From an uncultured Coriobacteriaceae bacterium (GTDB lineage Bacteria; Actinomycetota; Coriobacteriia; Coriobacteriales; Atopobiaceae), in contig CADBCS010000023.1 of NCBI GenBank assembly GCA_902793195.1, forward strand, positions 1 through 64,000: 64,000 bases of DNA. Direction: 5' to 3'. Below are positions 1 through 6,873 of the stretch, in pieces. The position numbers were made by a program, and so were the translations under genes. The notes beneath the pieces are model-generated. The model worked only from the letters and a program-made list of their open reading frames with translations, searched no databases and was not told the DNA's origin. Numbering within the stretch: the first letter of the stretch is position 1; every line of letters starts with the position of its first letter.

Positions 1-332
1 GTGACGAGGGGCGCGGACGGCACGCCCGTGATAAGGGCCCACAGCGCAACGACCTGCGCCATGCTCTGGGACTGGGACCGCCATCGCATCCGCTGCGGCC
101 AGCTGACCACCGTCTCGATGCTCGTGAGGGAGGGCGGGATCGCGATCCCGAGGTCCCTCAGCGCGTTGTGACCGTGGTAGTAGCGGCTGCGCTCGACGTT
201 GCGGCGCGCCTTGGCGTTCCACACGCGGAAGAGCGATCGCAGGTCGCCCGCGAGCGTGGACGTGAGGCCTGTCGCGTCGGGAGTTCGCCTTGCCAGCGCG
301 AGCGAGAGCGTGCCGTCGTTAGCGATCGTCAC
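1..332 (-). CDS. Phage portal protein, N-terminal part
   Basis: This is the first 110 residues of a portal protein, the dodecameric ring at the phage head vertex through which DNA is packaged. The stretch RYYHGHNALRDLGIAIPPSL followed by ETVVSWP is typical of the start of siphovirus portals (SPP1 gp6-like). I chose the GTG at 332 because GTGA overlaps the terminase stop, a common coupling signal, and the gene order terminase then portal is standard. The protein is cut by the window edge. Downstream of ETVVSWP the expected D-A-(L/M) pattern appears in another frame, so a frameshift near position 100 is possible. Family call fairly sure; integrity unknown. Confidence 0.8.
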   Translation of the reverse strand, partial: MTIANDGTLSLALARRTPDATGLTSTLAGDLRSLFRVWNAKARRNVERSRYYHGHNALRDLGIAIPPSLTSIETVVSWPQRMRWRSQSQSMAQVVALWALITGVPSAPLV

Positions 333-1906
333 AGCAGCCTCATCCTCCTCGTCGGGTCCCTCTTGGTAGTCTTGAGCGCATAGATCGCGAGCGCGGCGCT
401 CTCGATCGGCTCCGGGTTGGCGCCCCCGAAGCCGAAGCCGCCATACGACCCGATGTCGCGCCTGGTGGAAGTGAGCGCCGAGTCGTCCAGCGCCTCCTGT
501 CCGAAGTGGGTGACCGTACGCCCCCGTATGCCGTCCACGAGCATCGAGGACGCGGCGACCATGTCCTTGGGGGCGGAACGTCCGTACCCCTTCGCGGGGT
601 AGCGCCTCTCTTTGAGCGCGGACATCAGCGCGTCGGCGTTGCTCATGCCGTCCACGAGCACGTAGGCCACGTTGGACCTCATCCTGTGTAGCCTGTTCGC
701 GAGCGGCTCGACGCCGCTGGCGGATATGTTGGAGAACCCCATCAGCTCCACGTGGGGCTTCCTGCCCCTCGCCTGAACCGCCACCGAGACGGCGACGTGC
801 GCCCCGTCGTTGGAGAACTTGACGCCGATGGCCCGGCGGATGTGGGTCCTGGCCCTCGTCGGGTTGTCGATTGCGCACGCCTTCCACGCTGCGGGCTCGA
901 TGGCCGGGTTGAGAACCGCCGCCTCGCACCACCATCCCAGGCGCTCCCTGCAGAAGCCCTCGAAGTCCATGTCGATGAACTCCTGCTCGGTGAACTCCTG
1001 GCGGAGGTGCCCCGGGCGCGGCAGCTCCATGCTCGGGTTGGTCTCGTAGACGAGCGGAAGGACGTCCTCGAAGGTCGAGCCCTCGGGCGGAAGCGACTCC
1101 ACCGACCACTCGTGCCACGACACACGCTTGCCTGGGTCGTTTATCGCAGCGCTCCTGCGCCGGGCAAACACGTCGCCTGGCGCCGTCTCGTTTGGGGGTG
1201 TGCCGGCGTAGATTATCATCTGGTCGCCGCGCGAGGCTGCCAAGGTCGCCATGACCGCCTGCACCTGCTCGTCGGTGAGCTGCTGGCACTCGTCGTAGAC
1301 GAGGAGCGTTATCGCATCGAATCCGCGCCCTCCGCTGTTGGTGCGGGTGCAGTACTCGATGCTCGCGCCGTTGGACAGGTAGATGGCCCATTCTCCGTTG
1401 GTGTAGCGGATGCGGCCGCCCTCCCTCTTGTCCACGAGCTTGCATATGGCCTTCGACTGGCGCCCCTTGCCGGGGACCTTGCCCGTGAACACCCTCACCA
1501 TGCGCTCGAAGGCCTTCTGGGCTGTCTTCGTGCTGTGCGCGGTGTGAAGAATATGCGTATTCGGGTCGGTGACCAGGAGGTAGAACTCCAGGCACTCGAT
1601 CACGCCGTTCTTGCCGTTCTGGCGCGGGCAGCTGAGGCCGGCCGATATGACCAGCAGCCTGCCCTCGGCGTCGCGCGAGAGCCAGCAGTCAAGGATGTCG
1701 CGCTGCCATGGGTCGGGGTCGAACCAGTAGTGCTCGCAGAGCGCGGCCGCGTCGGGCCCGTCCGTGAAGGCGGCGCCGGTAGGCTCCACGCGGATGCGCG
1801 GCCTTCGGCTCGCCCTCAGCTGGCGGATGGTCTCGTCACGCCGGCCTTCTTGCGCGCCCTCGGATGACGGCAAGGAAGGTGTCGTCCTCTTCGCCGCCTG
1901 CGTCAT
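329..1906 (-). CDS. terL: Terminase large subunit
   Basis: Terminase large subunit, the ATP-driven motor and nuclease that cuts concatemeric phage DNA and pumps it into the prohead. The 525 residues have normal family length. The adenine/Walker A region lies near residues 90-100 (CPRQNGKN) and Walker B near 201-206 (LLVYDE). A C-terminal RNase H-like nuclease fold probably begins around residue 365 (GVKFSNDGAH). Its start lies inside the small-subunit gene (71 bp overlap) and its end overlaps the portal start by 4 bp, so the three genes should be translated as one unit. High confidence. Confidence 0.95.
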   Translation of the reverse strand: MTQAAKRTTPSLPSSEGAQEGRRDETIRQLRASRRPRIRVEPTGAAFTDGPDAAALCEHYWFDPDPWQRDILDCWLSRDAEGRLLVISAGLSCPRQNGKNGVIECLEFYLLVTDPNTHILHTAHSTKTAQKAFERMVRVFTGKVPGKGRQSKAICKLVDKREGGRIRYTNGEWAIYLSNGASIEYCTRTNSGGRGFDAITLLVYDECQQLTDEQVQAVMATLAASRGDQMIIYAGTPPNETAPGDVFARRRSAAINDPGKRVSWHEWSVESLPPEGSTFEDVLPLVYETNPSMELPRPGHLRQEFTEQEFIDMDFEGFCRERLGWWCEAAVLNPAIEPAAWKACAIDNPTRARTHIRRAIGVKFSNDGAHVAVSVAVQARGRKPHVELMGFSNISASGVEPLANRLHRMRSNVAYVLVDGMSNADALMSALKERRYPAKGYGRSAPKDMVAASSMLVDGIRGRTVTHFGQEALDDSALTSTRRDIGSYGGFGFGGANPEPIESAALAIYALKTTKRDPTRRMRLL

Positions 1907-2207
1907 CTTCCCTCGCTATCGTCTTGGCTCGCGACTCGACGGGTCCCATGCCCATCTGGTCGCGGCAGATCATGTCTATCGCCTTCATGTTGCCGTCGAG
2001 CGCCTGCTGCATGAGGGCCTGCCTAACCATGGCGCGGCCCTGCGCGGCGAACACGGAGCGCGCCTCCTCGAAGGAGCACTTGAACGCGTCCTCTGAGAGG
2101 GCGTCCAGCTCGTCGGGGGAACAGCCCGTGACCGCGCACACCTCGTCCGCGCCGTTGAACTGGCGCAGGAGCTCGGCGACGTTCCTCTGCTGTTTCTCGT
2201 CCCACAT
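1836..2207 (-). CDS. Putative terminase small subunit
   Basis: A 123-residue protein directly upstream of and overlapping the large terminase gene, where the small subunit is expected. Small subunits recognise the packaging site and hand DNA to the motor. The N-terminal half (AELLRQFNGADEVCAVTGCS) reads like a homeodomain-type HTH and is followed by a helical segment with MVRQALMQQALDGNMKAIDM, resembling the tail of phage small terminases that contact TerL. The C-terminus is acidic then basic. Called from position plus HTH pattern; direct family match cannot be checked here. Confidence 0.75.
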   Translation of the reverse strand: MWDEKQQRNVAELLRQFNGADEVCAVTGCSPDELDALSEDAFKCSFEEARSVFAAQGRAMVRQALMQQALDGNMKAIDMICRDQMGMGPVESRAKTIAREDDAGGEEDDTFLAVIRGRARRPA

Positions 2208-2212
2208 GGCGG

Positions 2213-2380
2213 CTAGAAGGGCAGGTCGTCGTAGATGTCGGTCACCGTGCGGCGGTTGCCCCAGCGGTCGGTGTAGGTGCTCTTGTTAACCTTTGGACTG
2301 CGGTTGTTGCGCCGCCTGGACTTGGCCGCCGTCTGGCCGCCGCGACCGTTCTTCCTACGTTGCCTCGTGTAGTTGGCCAT
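2213..2380 (-). CDS. Small basic phage protein (55 aa)
   Basis: A 55-codon frame from ATG 2380 to TAG 2213 fills the space between the PLD-like gene and the small terminase. The N-terminal half is strongly basic (RQRRKNGRGG, KSRRRNN) and the C-terminus is acidic (DIYDDLPF). It overlaps the end of the preceding gene by 26 bp and ends 6 bp before the next start, so it fits a packed phage operon. Nucleic-acid binding is plausible from the charge only. I do not recognise the family. Confidence 0.55.
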   Translation of the reverse strand: MANYTRQRRKNGRGGQTAAKSRRRNNRSPKVNKSTYTDRWGNRRTVTDIYDDLPF

Positions 2381-3155
2381 CGTCGGCCTCCTTGATCCAT
2401 CTCCACAGCTTGGCGGCGCGCATGCCGCGTGCCGCGGACTTGGAGCCTGACTTGTCTATGGTCGAATAGGACGCGAACACCCTGTCGGCGAAGTCCTCCA
2501 CGCACGCGTAGAGTTCGTCGTCGCACTCCACCATCAGCTGCTCTATCGACCTGCTGCTGCGAAGGTTGGCGCTGCCGTGCATGACCATGTGGTTTCCGCG
2601 CGTCGTCTCGATGCTCACGATCTTGGTGTGTATGTCTGCGAACGCCACGTCCAGCACGTCGCCCTGGTCAAGCTGCTCGTAGAGGTACTCGACCAGGTTG
2701 CCCTTCCTGTGCTCGGTGGCCCAGAAGTAGCCGGAGAGGGCTATCCTCAGGCTCTCCAGGCCGGGGCTCATGTCGCACACGTTCCACAGCGAGTCGATGT
2801 TCTCCTCGCTCATCGAGAGCGTCTGGATGGTCATGCGGCGCACGTCCAGCTTGCCGCGCTCCACCAGCGCCTCTATGAGGTCCCCGAGGATGAAGTTGCC
2901 GCTCACGAAGCACATGGCGCGGTATCCTGGGCGGAACGAGAAGGAGTCGGCGAAGTCCAGCGCCTTGTCGTACAGCACGGGCTTCTTGGCGACGGCCTCG
3001 TACATCCTCGGCATGAGGTATCGCTCGCTTGCGAAGTCCTCGAAGACGCCGTCGTCGCCCTTGGCGGAGGCCATCTTGGTTATGTCGAAGTCGAACCCGT
3101 CGGAGTCGGTCGCCCACGCGCCGTTGAGCGCGAAGTCGAAGTCCATCCCGTCCAA
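2355..3155 (-). CDS. PLD-like phage protein
   Basis: A 266-residue protein in the packaging operon. Near residue 193 it has HGSANLRSSRSIEQ, the H-x-S-x-N plus downstream Glu arrangement of half a phospholipase D/HKD nuclease active site; the middle contains ATEHRKGNL and a helical region that could form the other half. PLD-fold proteins cleave phosphodiesters in DNA or lipids. I chose TTG 3155 because GAGGTG lies 7 nt upstream; ATG 3146 three codons later is the alternative. It sits between HNH and the terminase genes, so a DNA-processing role is likely. Only one HKD-like half is clear, so catalytic activity is uncertain. Confidence 0.65.
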   Translation of the reverse strand: MDGMDFDFALNGAWATDSDGFDFDITKMASAKGDDGVFEDFASERYLMPRMYEAVAKKPVLYDKALDFADSFSFRPGYRAMCFVSGNFILGDLIEALVERGKLDVRRMTIQTLSMSEENIDSLWNVCDMSPGLESLRIALSGYFWATEHRKGNLVEYLYEQLDQGDVLDVAFADIHTKIVSIETTRGNHMVMHGSANLRSSRSIEQLMVECDDELYACVEDFADRVFASYSTIDKSGSKSAARGMRAAKLWRWIKEADDGQLHEAT

Positions 3156-3327
3156 AAGCCCACACCTCGTTTCCGCTGCTAGGACATGAAAAACGCAATC
3201 GGGGAGAGATTCCGCTACCCGCGTAAGCGTCAGGCGACGTCCGTGGGGAGGGGATGCCCCCACCCACCTGCAGAAACGCGGCTCCCTACGCCTTGCCACA
3301 CGACGAGTAGCGACGCTGCGTCGCCCG

Positions 3328-3636
3328 TCACTCGCTCCACCAATCGCGCGAAGTCGGAATTCCCAAGTCGATCGCATCGCGTTCGTCGATGAGCTTGTTG
3401 CCCTTCTTCCTGTTGCAGATCGCGTGCGTTGGCTGGACGTTGTCGGGATCCGTCGGCGACCCGCCCCTCGATATGGGCACTATCTCGTCCAGCTCGTATG
3501 CCATGGGGTGACCCCTGGGAAGGCTGTAGTCGATGGACTTGCCGCATATCGCGCACGGGTCCCCGCGCCTGGCCACGCGCCTCCTCAGGCTCACGCGGGC
3601 GTGGTACTTGCGGTAGCGCGGGTTGCTGCTGGGCAC
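3328..3636 (-). CDS. HNH endonuclease of the packaging module
   Basis: A 102-residue HNH nuclease. Cys28 and Cys31 begin a zinc site, then LDEIVPISRGG (about 49-59), DPDNVQP (64-69) and HAICNRKKGNK (71-81) give the beta-beta-alpha metal pattern. The first His of a classical HNH motif is Glu51 here. Phage HNH proteins beside terminase genes are needed for cos-end cleavage in several siphoviruses. I placed the start at GTG 3636 because GAGGTGAG lies just upstream; an ATG at 3651 is weaker. It is the first gene of the packaging operon, about 190 bp from the GGACA array. Confidence 0.87.
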   Translation of the reverse strand: MPSSNPRYRKYHARVSLRRRVARRGDPCAICGKSIDYSLPRGHPMAYELDEIVPISRGGSPTDPDNVQPTHAICNRKKGNKLIDERDAIDLGIPTSRDWWSE

Positions 3637-3727
3637 GGTCTCACCTCGCATGTGTGGCCTGGGGATTGGACGTGGCATCCTCTTCGCGGGAGCCCTATCC
3701 AGTTGGAAGGCATCCCGGGGCATGCGA

Positions 3728-3765
3728 AAGCCCCCAGGGCGGTTTCCGAACCACCCCAGGGGCTT
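3728..3765 (-). terminator. Imperfect hairpin, possible terminator
   Basis: Two 17-base arms (aagcccccagggcggtt and aaccaccccaggggctt) pair at 14 of 17 positions around a 4-base loop. It lies between the end of the 477-residue HTH protein gene and the HNH gene, so it could end the former's transcript. There is no clear U-run, so a structural role near a cos site is the alternative. Confidence 0.45.
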
Positions 3766-3829
3766 GTCACAGAAAGGAGCTGCGTCCGAGGCCCAAGCCT
3801 CAATTCTCACACCCTAATGAAACCACATG

Positions 3830-3879
3830 TGTCCCGTGCTTGGGTGTCCGAACGTGTCCAATTTTGTCCGTTGTTGTCC
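3830..3879. promoter_or_regulatory. TGTCC direct-repeat array, 10-bp phased
   Basis: The pentamer TGTCC occurs at 3830, 3845, 3855, 3865 and 3875. The last four are spaced exactly 10 bp, one helical turn, so all face the same side of DNA. The array lies in the non-coding gap upstream of the packaging operon and downstream of the HTH/coiled-coil gene. The same pentamer forms arrays at 6630-6865 and 14033-14057. I read it as a binding site for a phage regulator, possibly the late-gene activator; the binding protein is not known. Confidence 0.65.
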
Positions 3880-3922
3880 ACGCTAACATGAGCCTCCTTG
3901 CACGCAGTCAGTTAAGAACTCG

Positions 3923-5356
3923 CTATCCCTCGAAGTGCGGTGGGTGATACCCCTTTCCTTGCGTATACGGGTTACCAAATTGCCAGTCAAAAGCATCGTA
4001 TCGTTTTGCCGGCGGGATTTTTCCTGCTTTTCGTAAGCGCCTAATCTTTCCCTGTAAGGCCTTCGTCGATATCCCAAGCTCCATTGCAAGCGACCAGTAT
4101 ACGTACTTCTGGCAGTTGTCGATAATGTATTGATCTATACGTTCTTGGTGCTCTTTCCTCTCACGCGCTATAGCGTCGCGAGATGCTTTCTCTTCGTCGC
4201 GTCTCTTCTTACGTTCGGCAGCTCGCTCTTCAGCCTGTTTCTGCTGTTTCTCTTGCTTTAGTCGTTCTTCTTGCTCTATCTCGGACTTGTCCCTATAAAC
4301 GTTGGATCCCTTCGTTAACGGTATAAGGCCCTTATTCCTTAGCCTGCTTACCCTGTGTTCAACAGCCTTGGTCGAAATTCCCAACGCCCTCGCCATCTCA
4401 GGCTGAGTGCAATCTCCATAGTGGTCAACGATATACTGATTGACTTGATCGGACTGTCTTTTCTTCTCTTCCGCAACTGCCGCACGCTTTGCTCTCTCGG
4501 CCTCTTCGACCCTCTTCCTCGCTGCGGCCTCTCTTGCTTTCTCCTCACGTCTCTTCAGCTTTTCGAGGCGCTCCTTTTCCTCGCGTTGCTTCTTTTCCCA
4601 CCGACTCTTCTCCGTCATGAGCCGGCGTCGTTCGGCCTTGCTCATCTCTTGGATTACTCCGTACTTTGAATCGTAAATGTACTCGATTTGCTCGGTGTCA
4701 AACCGACCTCCGACAAACGTCTTCACAACGAAGTCTCTGTACGTATTGCGTGTTATATAGGACTCAGTTCGTCCAACTCGCCCATCAAAGAAGTAGTAGA
4801 TCTTCCCTTGAAAAGAGGACGTGCCCTTTGGCGTTCTCGTACTAAACAGGCACATGTCTGAATAGCCGCTGATGTCTGAATCTTTCACTTCGATATAGGC
4901 TCCAGTATTCATGTATTTGGGCTGGGGGTCCTTAGTCGGATCGAGAACCCTACTCAGCTTTACTATCGTGTGGTGGGGAAACTCTTTATGATACGAACGA
5001 GCCGTTTGCCACGCGCCTATCACATATCGATCAAAGTCACGCTTGACTCTCTCGAGTAGAGACCCGCCAAGTATGTAGTGACCGTGCACGTCTTCGACGA
5101 CGCCGGATCCTTTGTCGATGTACGTTGTGCTGAGCTTGTATACCCCGTCTTCGTCGTAGTCGCCAAACGACACGGAACGATATGAACGTTCCCAATTGTG
5201 GAGACTGACGGTCGTCGTGCCATAACTCGGGTGATAATGTGAGTCAGACCACGACTCCATTGGCTTGTGCGATTCTCGTTTTGGAAGTGGCTGCCCGATG
5301 ACGTATGAATACGGATCTGTTCCAAACTCCGGCTGTTCTGAGTATTTCGACGACAT
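3923..5356 (-). CDS. Unknown protein with coiled coils and two HTH domains
   Basis: A 477-residue protein I do not recognise. Residues 1-237 look like a mixed alpha/beta domain rich in Tyr, Gly and Ser. Residues 238-303 are an almost purely charged coiled coil. Residues 304-354 form an HTH (TQPEMARALGISTKAVEHRV), residues 355-405 a second charged coil, and residues 406-447 a second HTH (LAMELGISTKALQGKIRRLR) clearly related to the first. The gene is visibly more AT-rich and uses different codons from the phage genes around it, which suggests later acquisition. It is a single transcription unit between replication and packaging blocks, a typical place for a lysogeny-expressed cargo gene. DNA-binding sensor or anti-phage effector are guesses. 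Confidence 0.8.
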   Translation of the reverse strand: MSSKYSEQPEFGTDPYSYVIGQPLPKRESHKPMESWSDSHYHPSYGTTTVSLHNWERSYRSVSFGDYDEDGVYKLSTTYIDKGSGVVEDVHGHYILGGSLLERVKRDFDRYVIGAWQTARSYHKEFPHHTIVKLSRVLDPTKDPQPKYMNTGAYIEVKDSDISGYSDMCLFSTRTPKGTSSFQGKIYYFFDGRVGRTESYITRNTYRDFVVKTFVGGRFDTEQIEYIYDSKYGVIQEMSKAERRRLMTEKSRWEKKQREEKERLEKLKRREEKAREAAARKRVEEAERAKRAAVAEEKKRQSDQVNQYIVDHYGDCTQPEMARALGISTKAVEHRVSRLRNKGLIPLTKGSNVYRDKSEIEQEERLKQEKQQKQAEERAAERKKRRDEEKASRDAIARERKEHQERIDQYIIDNCQKYVYWSLAMELGISTKALQGKIRRLRKAGKIPPAKRYDAFDWQFGNPYTQGKGYHPPHFEG

Positions 5357-5511
5357 CTCTCATCCTTACATGCAGCATCCTACTCCAATTAAGTATTGCC
5401 TCTTATTACCCGTATTCAAGAGATCAATCGGCGGTTGCATGTCTTTACCCGTCCCTCATTGTATAACCGTCCTATCTATGGCGTATCATCGTGCGCATGG
5501 AGGTGATCTTG

Positions 5512-5790
5512 ATGGTCGTGTACGGTGGCAAGCCCGAGACGGAGCACGTGCCAGTCGAGGTGATAGCGCGCATCGATGCTGACGGCAACGTGACGCCGAT
5601 TCGGGTCTTGTGGCCTGATGGCCGGCGCTTCGAGGTCCAGGTTGCGCATCGCGAACGCCACTACGACCGCAAGACGCGCACATCGATTGTCGATTACACC
5701 GTCGAGGTGCCGTTACCGAACGGCGCTCGCAGGTCGACTCACTTGTGGTACGACGGTCGGCAATTCTGGGTCGACAGGAATGCGCGGTAA
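5512..5790 (+). CDS. Small beta-rich hypothetical protein
   Basis: A 92-residue protein on the strand opposite to its neighbours. Sequence alternates polar and hydrophobic residues (IRVLWPDGRRFEVQVAH, THLWYDGRQFWVDRN), pointing to an all-beta fold similar to small actinobacterial DUF6504-type proteins; that family link is only a resemblance. The start ATG 5512 is preceded by GGAGGTGAT at the ideal distance; an upstream GTG at 5491 lacks this. The next gene begins 27 bp downstream, so the two form a pair that resembles a small regulatory or toxin-antitoxin unit. Confidence 0.65.
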   Translation: MVVYGGKPETEHVPVEVIARIDADGNVTPIRVLWPDGRRFEVQVAHRERHYDRKTRTSIVDYTVEVPLPNGARRSTHLWYDGRQFWVDRNAR

Positions 5791-5816
5791 ACCGGACGCG
5801 GGGAATCGGAGCAAAC

Positions 5817-6083
5817 GTGATTATTGACGAAGACACGCTGCACCAGGCAGACCAGATAGCCGCTCGACACCTCCGAGACGCACGCGTGGCCGCTGGTGTC
5901 AGTGTCACCGAGGCGGCAAAGGCGTTTGGTGTCGACGCGGGCGAGCTTGAGGCATGGGAGGCCGGCGAGAGGAGCGCGGATGCAATCGTCGCACTCGCCA
6001 TGCTGAAGCGGTATGGCGCCGACGGCCAGGCGATGCTGCGCGAGGTTGACGAGCTCATCGCGCCGTCCCGTAACCGTGAATAG
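5817..6083 (+). CDS. HTH XRE-family small regulator
   Basis: An 88-residue protein starting at GTG 5817 with CGGAG 6 nt upstream. Residues about 20-70 fit a Cro/XRE HTH (LRDARVAAGVSVTEAAKAFG, then ELEAWEAGERS). It lies 27 bp after the small beta-rich gene in the same direction, so the two are probably co-transcribed, with this product the DNA-binding partner or autoregulator. It could be an antitoxin, an auxiliary phage repressor or part of a cargo cassette; the sequence alone does not decide. Confidence 0.7.
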   Translation: MIIDEDTLHQADQIAARHLRDARVAAGVSVTEAAKAFGVDAGELEAWEAGERSADAIVALAMLKRYGADGQAMLREVDELIAPSRNRE

Positions 6084-6133
6084 CCAAATTGCAGAAAGGG
6101 CGGCCGCACCACGATAGGCACGGTCGCCCCAGA

Positions 6134-6601
6134 TTAGGATTCGCTGGATGGATTGAAAGCGCGCTCGCGTCCAATAAAGTCCAGGTAGTCCACGAACGCG
6201 GCGAGGTCATGGTGGAGTTTGGAGCGCGACACGTCGAACGTTTTGGCGATCTTCTTGTCGGAGCACCCTATGCGGTACTTCATCTCCGCCACATCCAGGC
6301 CGTTGAGCACGGCGCCGCGCAGGCATCTCCTGTTGGCCTCGGCCATGGAGTCGAACGCCTTGAGCTCGGCCGTGGCCCACGCGTGTGTGGTCGCGAGATC
6401 GTCCTCGGACTCGACGAGGGCGACGAGGTTTGCCTCTGCGACGTTGGTGCCACTGCTCGAATGCGGGCCGTCGCCTGCGCTTCCCACGCACAGCGCCCGC
6501 TCTCGCCTGACCTCCACGAGGGCGAGCGCACGCTCAAGCGCGACGCGCGCCTCTGCGACCGACCTCAGCCAGTCGCGTGCCCAGGCGCTCTGGCTTCCCA
6601 T
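6134..6601 (-). CDS. Phage late-regulator-like HTH protein
   Basis: A 155-residue helical protein with a C-terminal HTH (residues about 105-140, with MKYRIGCSDKKIAKTFDVSR), the layout of sigma-70 region 4-like late transcription regulators such as the RinA and ArpU groups. ATG 6601 has AGAGGTGAG 6 nt upstream, a strong ribosome site, so the longer upstream frame is not used. It lies after the replication genes and before the packaging block, where such activators are commonly found. Its upstream region carries a dense TGTCC/GGACA array, so it is probably a controlled switch gene. Confidence 0.65.
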   Translation of the reverse strand: MGSQSAWARDWLRSVAEARVALERALALVEVRRERALCVGSAGDGPHSSSGTNVAEANLVALVESEDDLATTHAWATAELKAFDSMAEANRRCLRGAVLNGLDVAEMKYRIGCSDKKIAKTFDVSRSKLHHDLAAFVDYLDFIGRERAFNPSSES

Positions 6602-6629
6602 TGGACCCTCACCTCTCCGGAGGCTGGGC

Positions 6630-6657
6630 GGACAGCCCCCGCGAGGGGGTGCTGTCC
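6630..6657. promoter_or_regulatory. Perfect hairpin bearing GGACA/TGTCC ends
   Basis: GGACAGC and GCTGTCC form the outer 7 bp, with a G/C-rich inner stem and GCGA loop. It lies just upstream of the late-regulator-like gene. It has no U-run on either side, so it is more likely an operator or mRNA leader hairpin than a terminator. Confidence 0.5.
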
Positions 6658-6732
6658 GATCTGCCGCTTGCGTTGTTTCATTCGGGTTGGTGAGGCGTGC
6701 TTTCGCCTCACCCGATTTGGATGGTTCACGTT

Positions 6733-6865
6733 GGACATGAATCTCATGTTTAAGGGTACCTGTCCGTTTGTCCACCTGGTTGGACACGGTCTTCTGTCCA
6801 GTGTCTAGACAGTCGGACAAGCCACATTGTCCGTCATGTGGACAGGTGGACATACTGGTTTGTCC
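6733..6865. promoter_or_regulatory. Cluster of inverted TGTCC/GGACA boxes
   Basis: Ten copies of TGTCC or GGACA occur in 133 bp (6733, 6761, 6769, 6782, 6795, 6815, 6828, 6840, 6848, 6861), plus the perfect palindrome TGTCTAGACA at 6802-6811. Several neighbours are 13 bp apart and form TGTCC-N8-GGACA or GGACA-N8-TGTCC dyads, for example TGTCCACCTGGTTGGACA at 6769-6786. This is the layout of a multi-site repressor or activator operator. It separates the primase gene from the late-regulator-like gene. Confidence 0.75.
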
Positions 6866-6873
6866 GCCTTCTC

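Noticed and set aside
752..1867. Plus-strand frame opposite terminase
   Set aside because: Antisense of a clear TerL gene.
5486..6121. Minus-strand frame of 211 codons opposite the two small plus-strand genes
   Set aside because: Ser/Arg/Ala-rich low-complexity translation, no ribosome site; the plus-strand genes have strong ribosome sites and a recognisable HTH.
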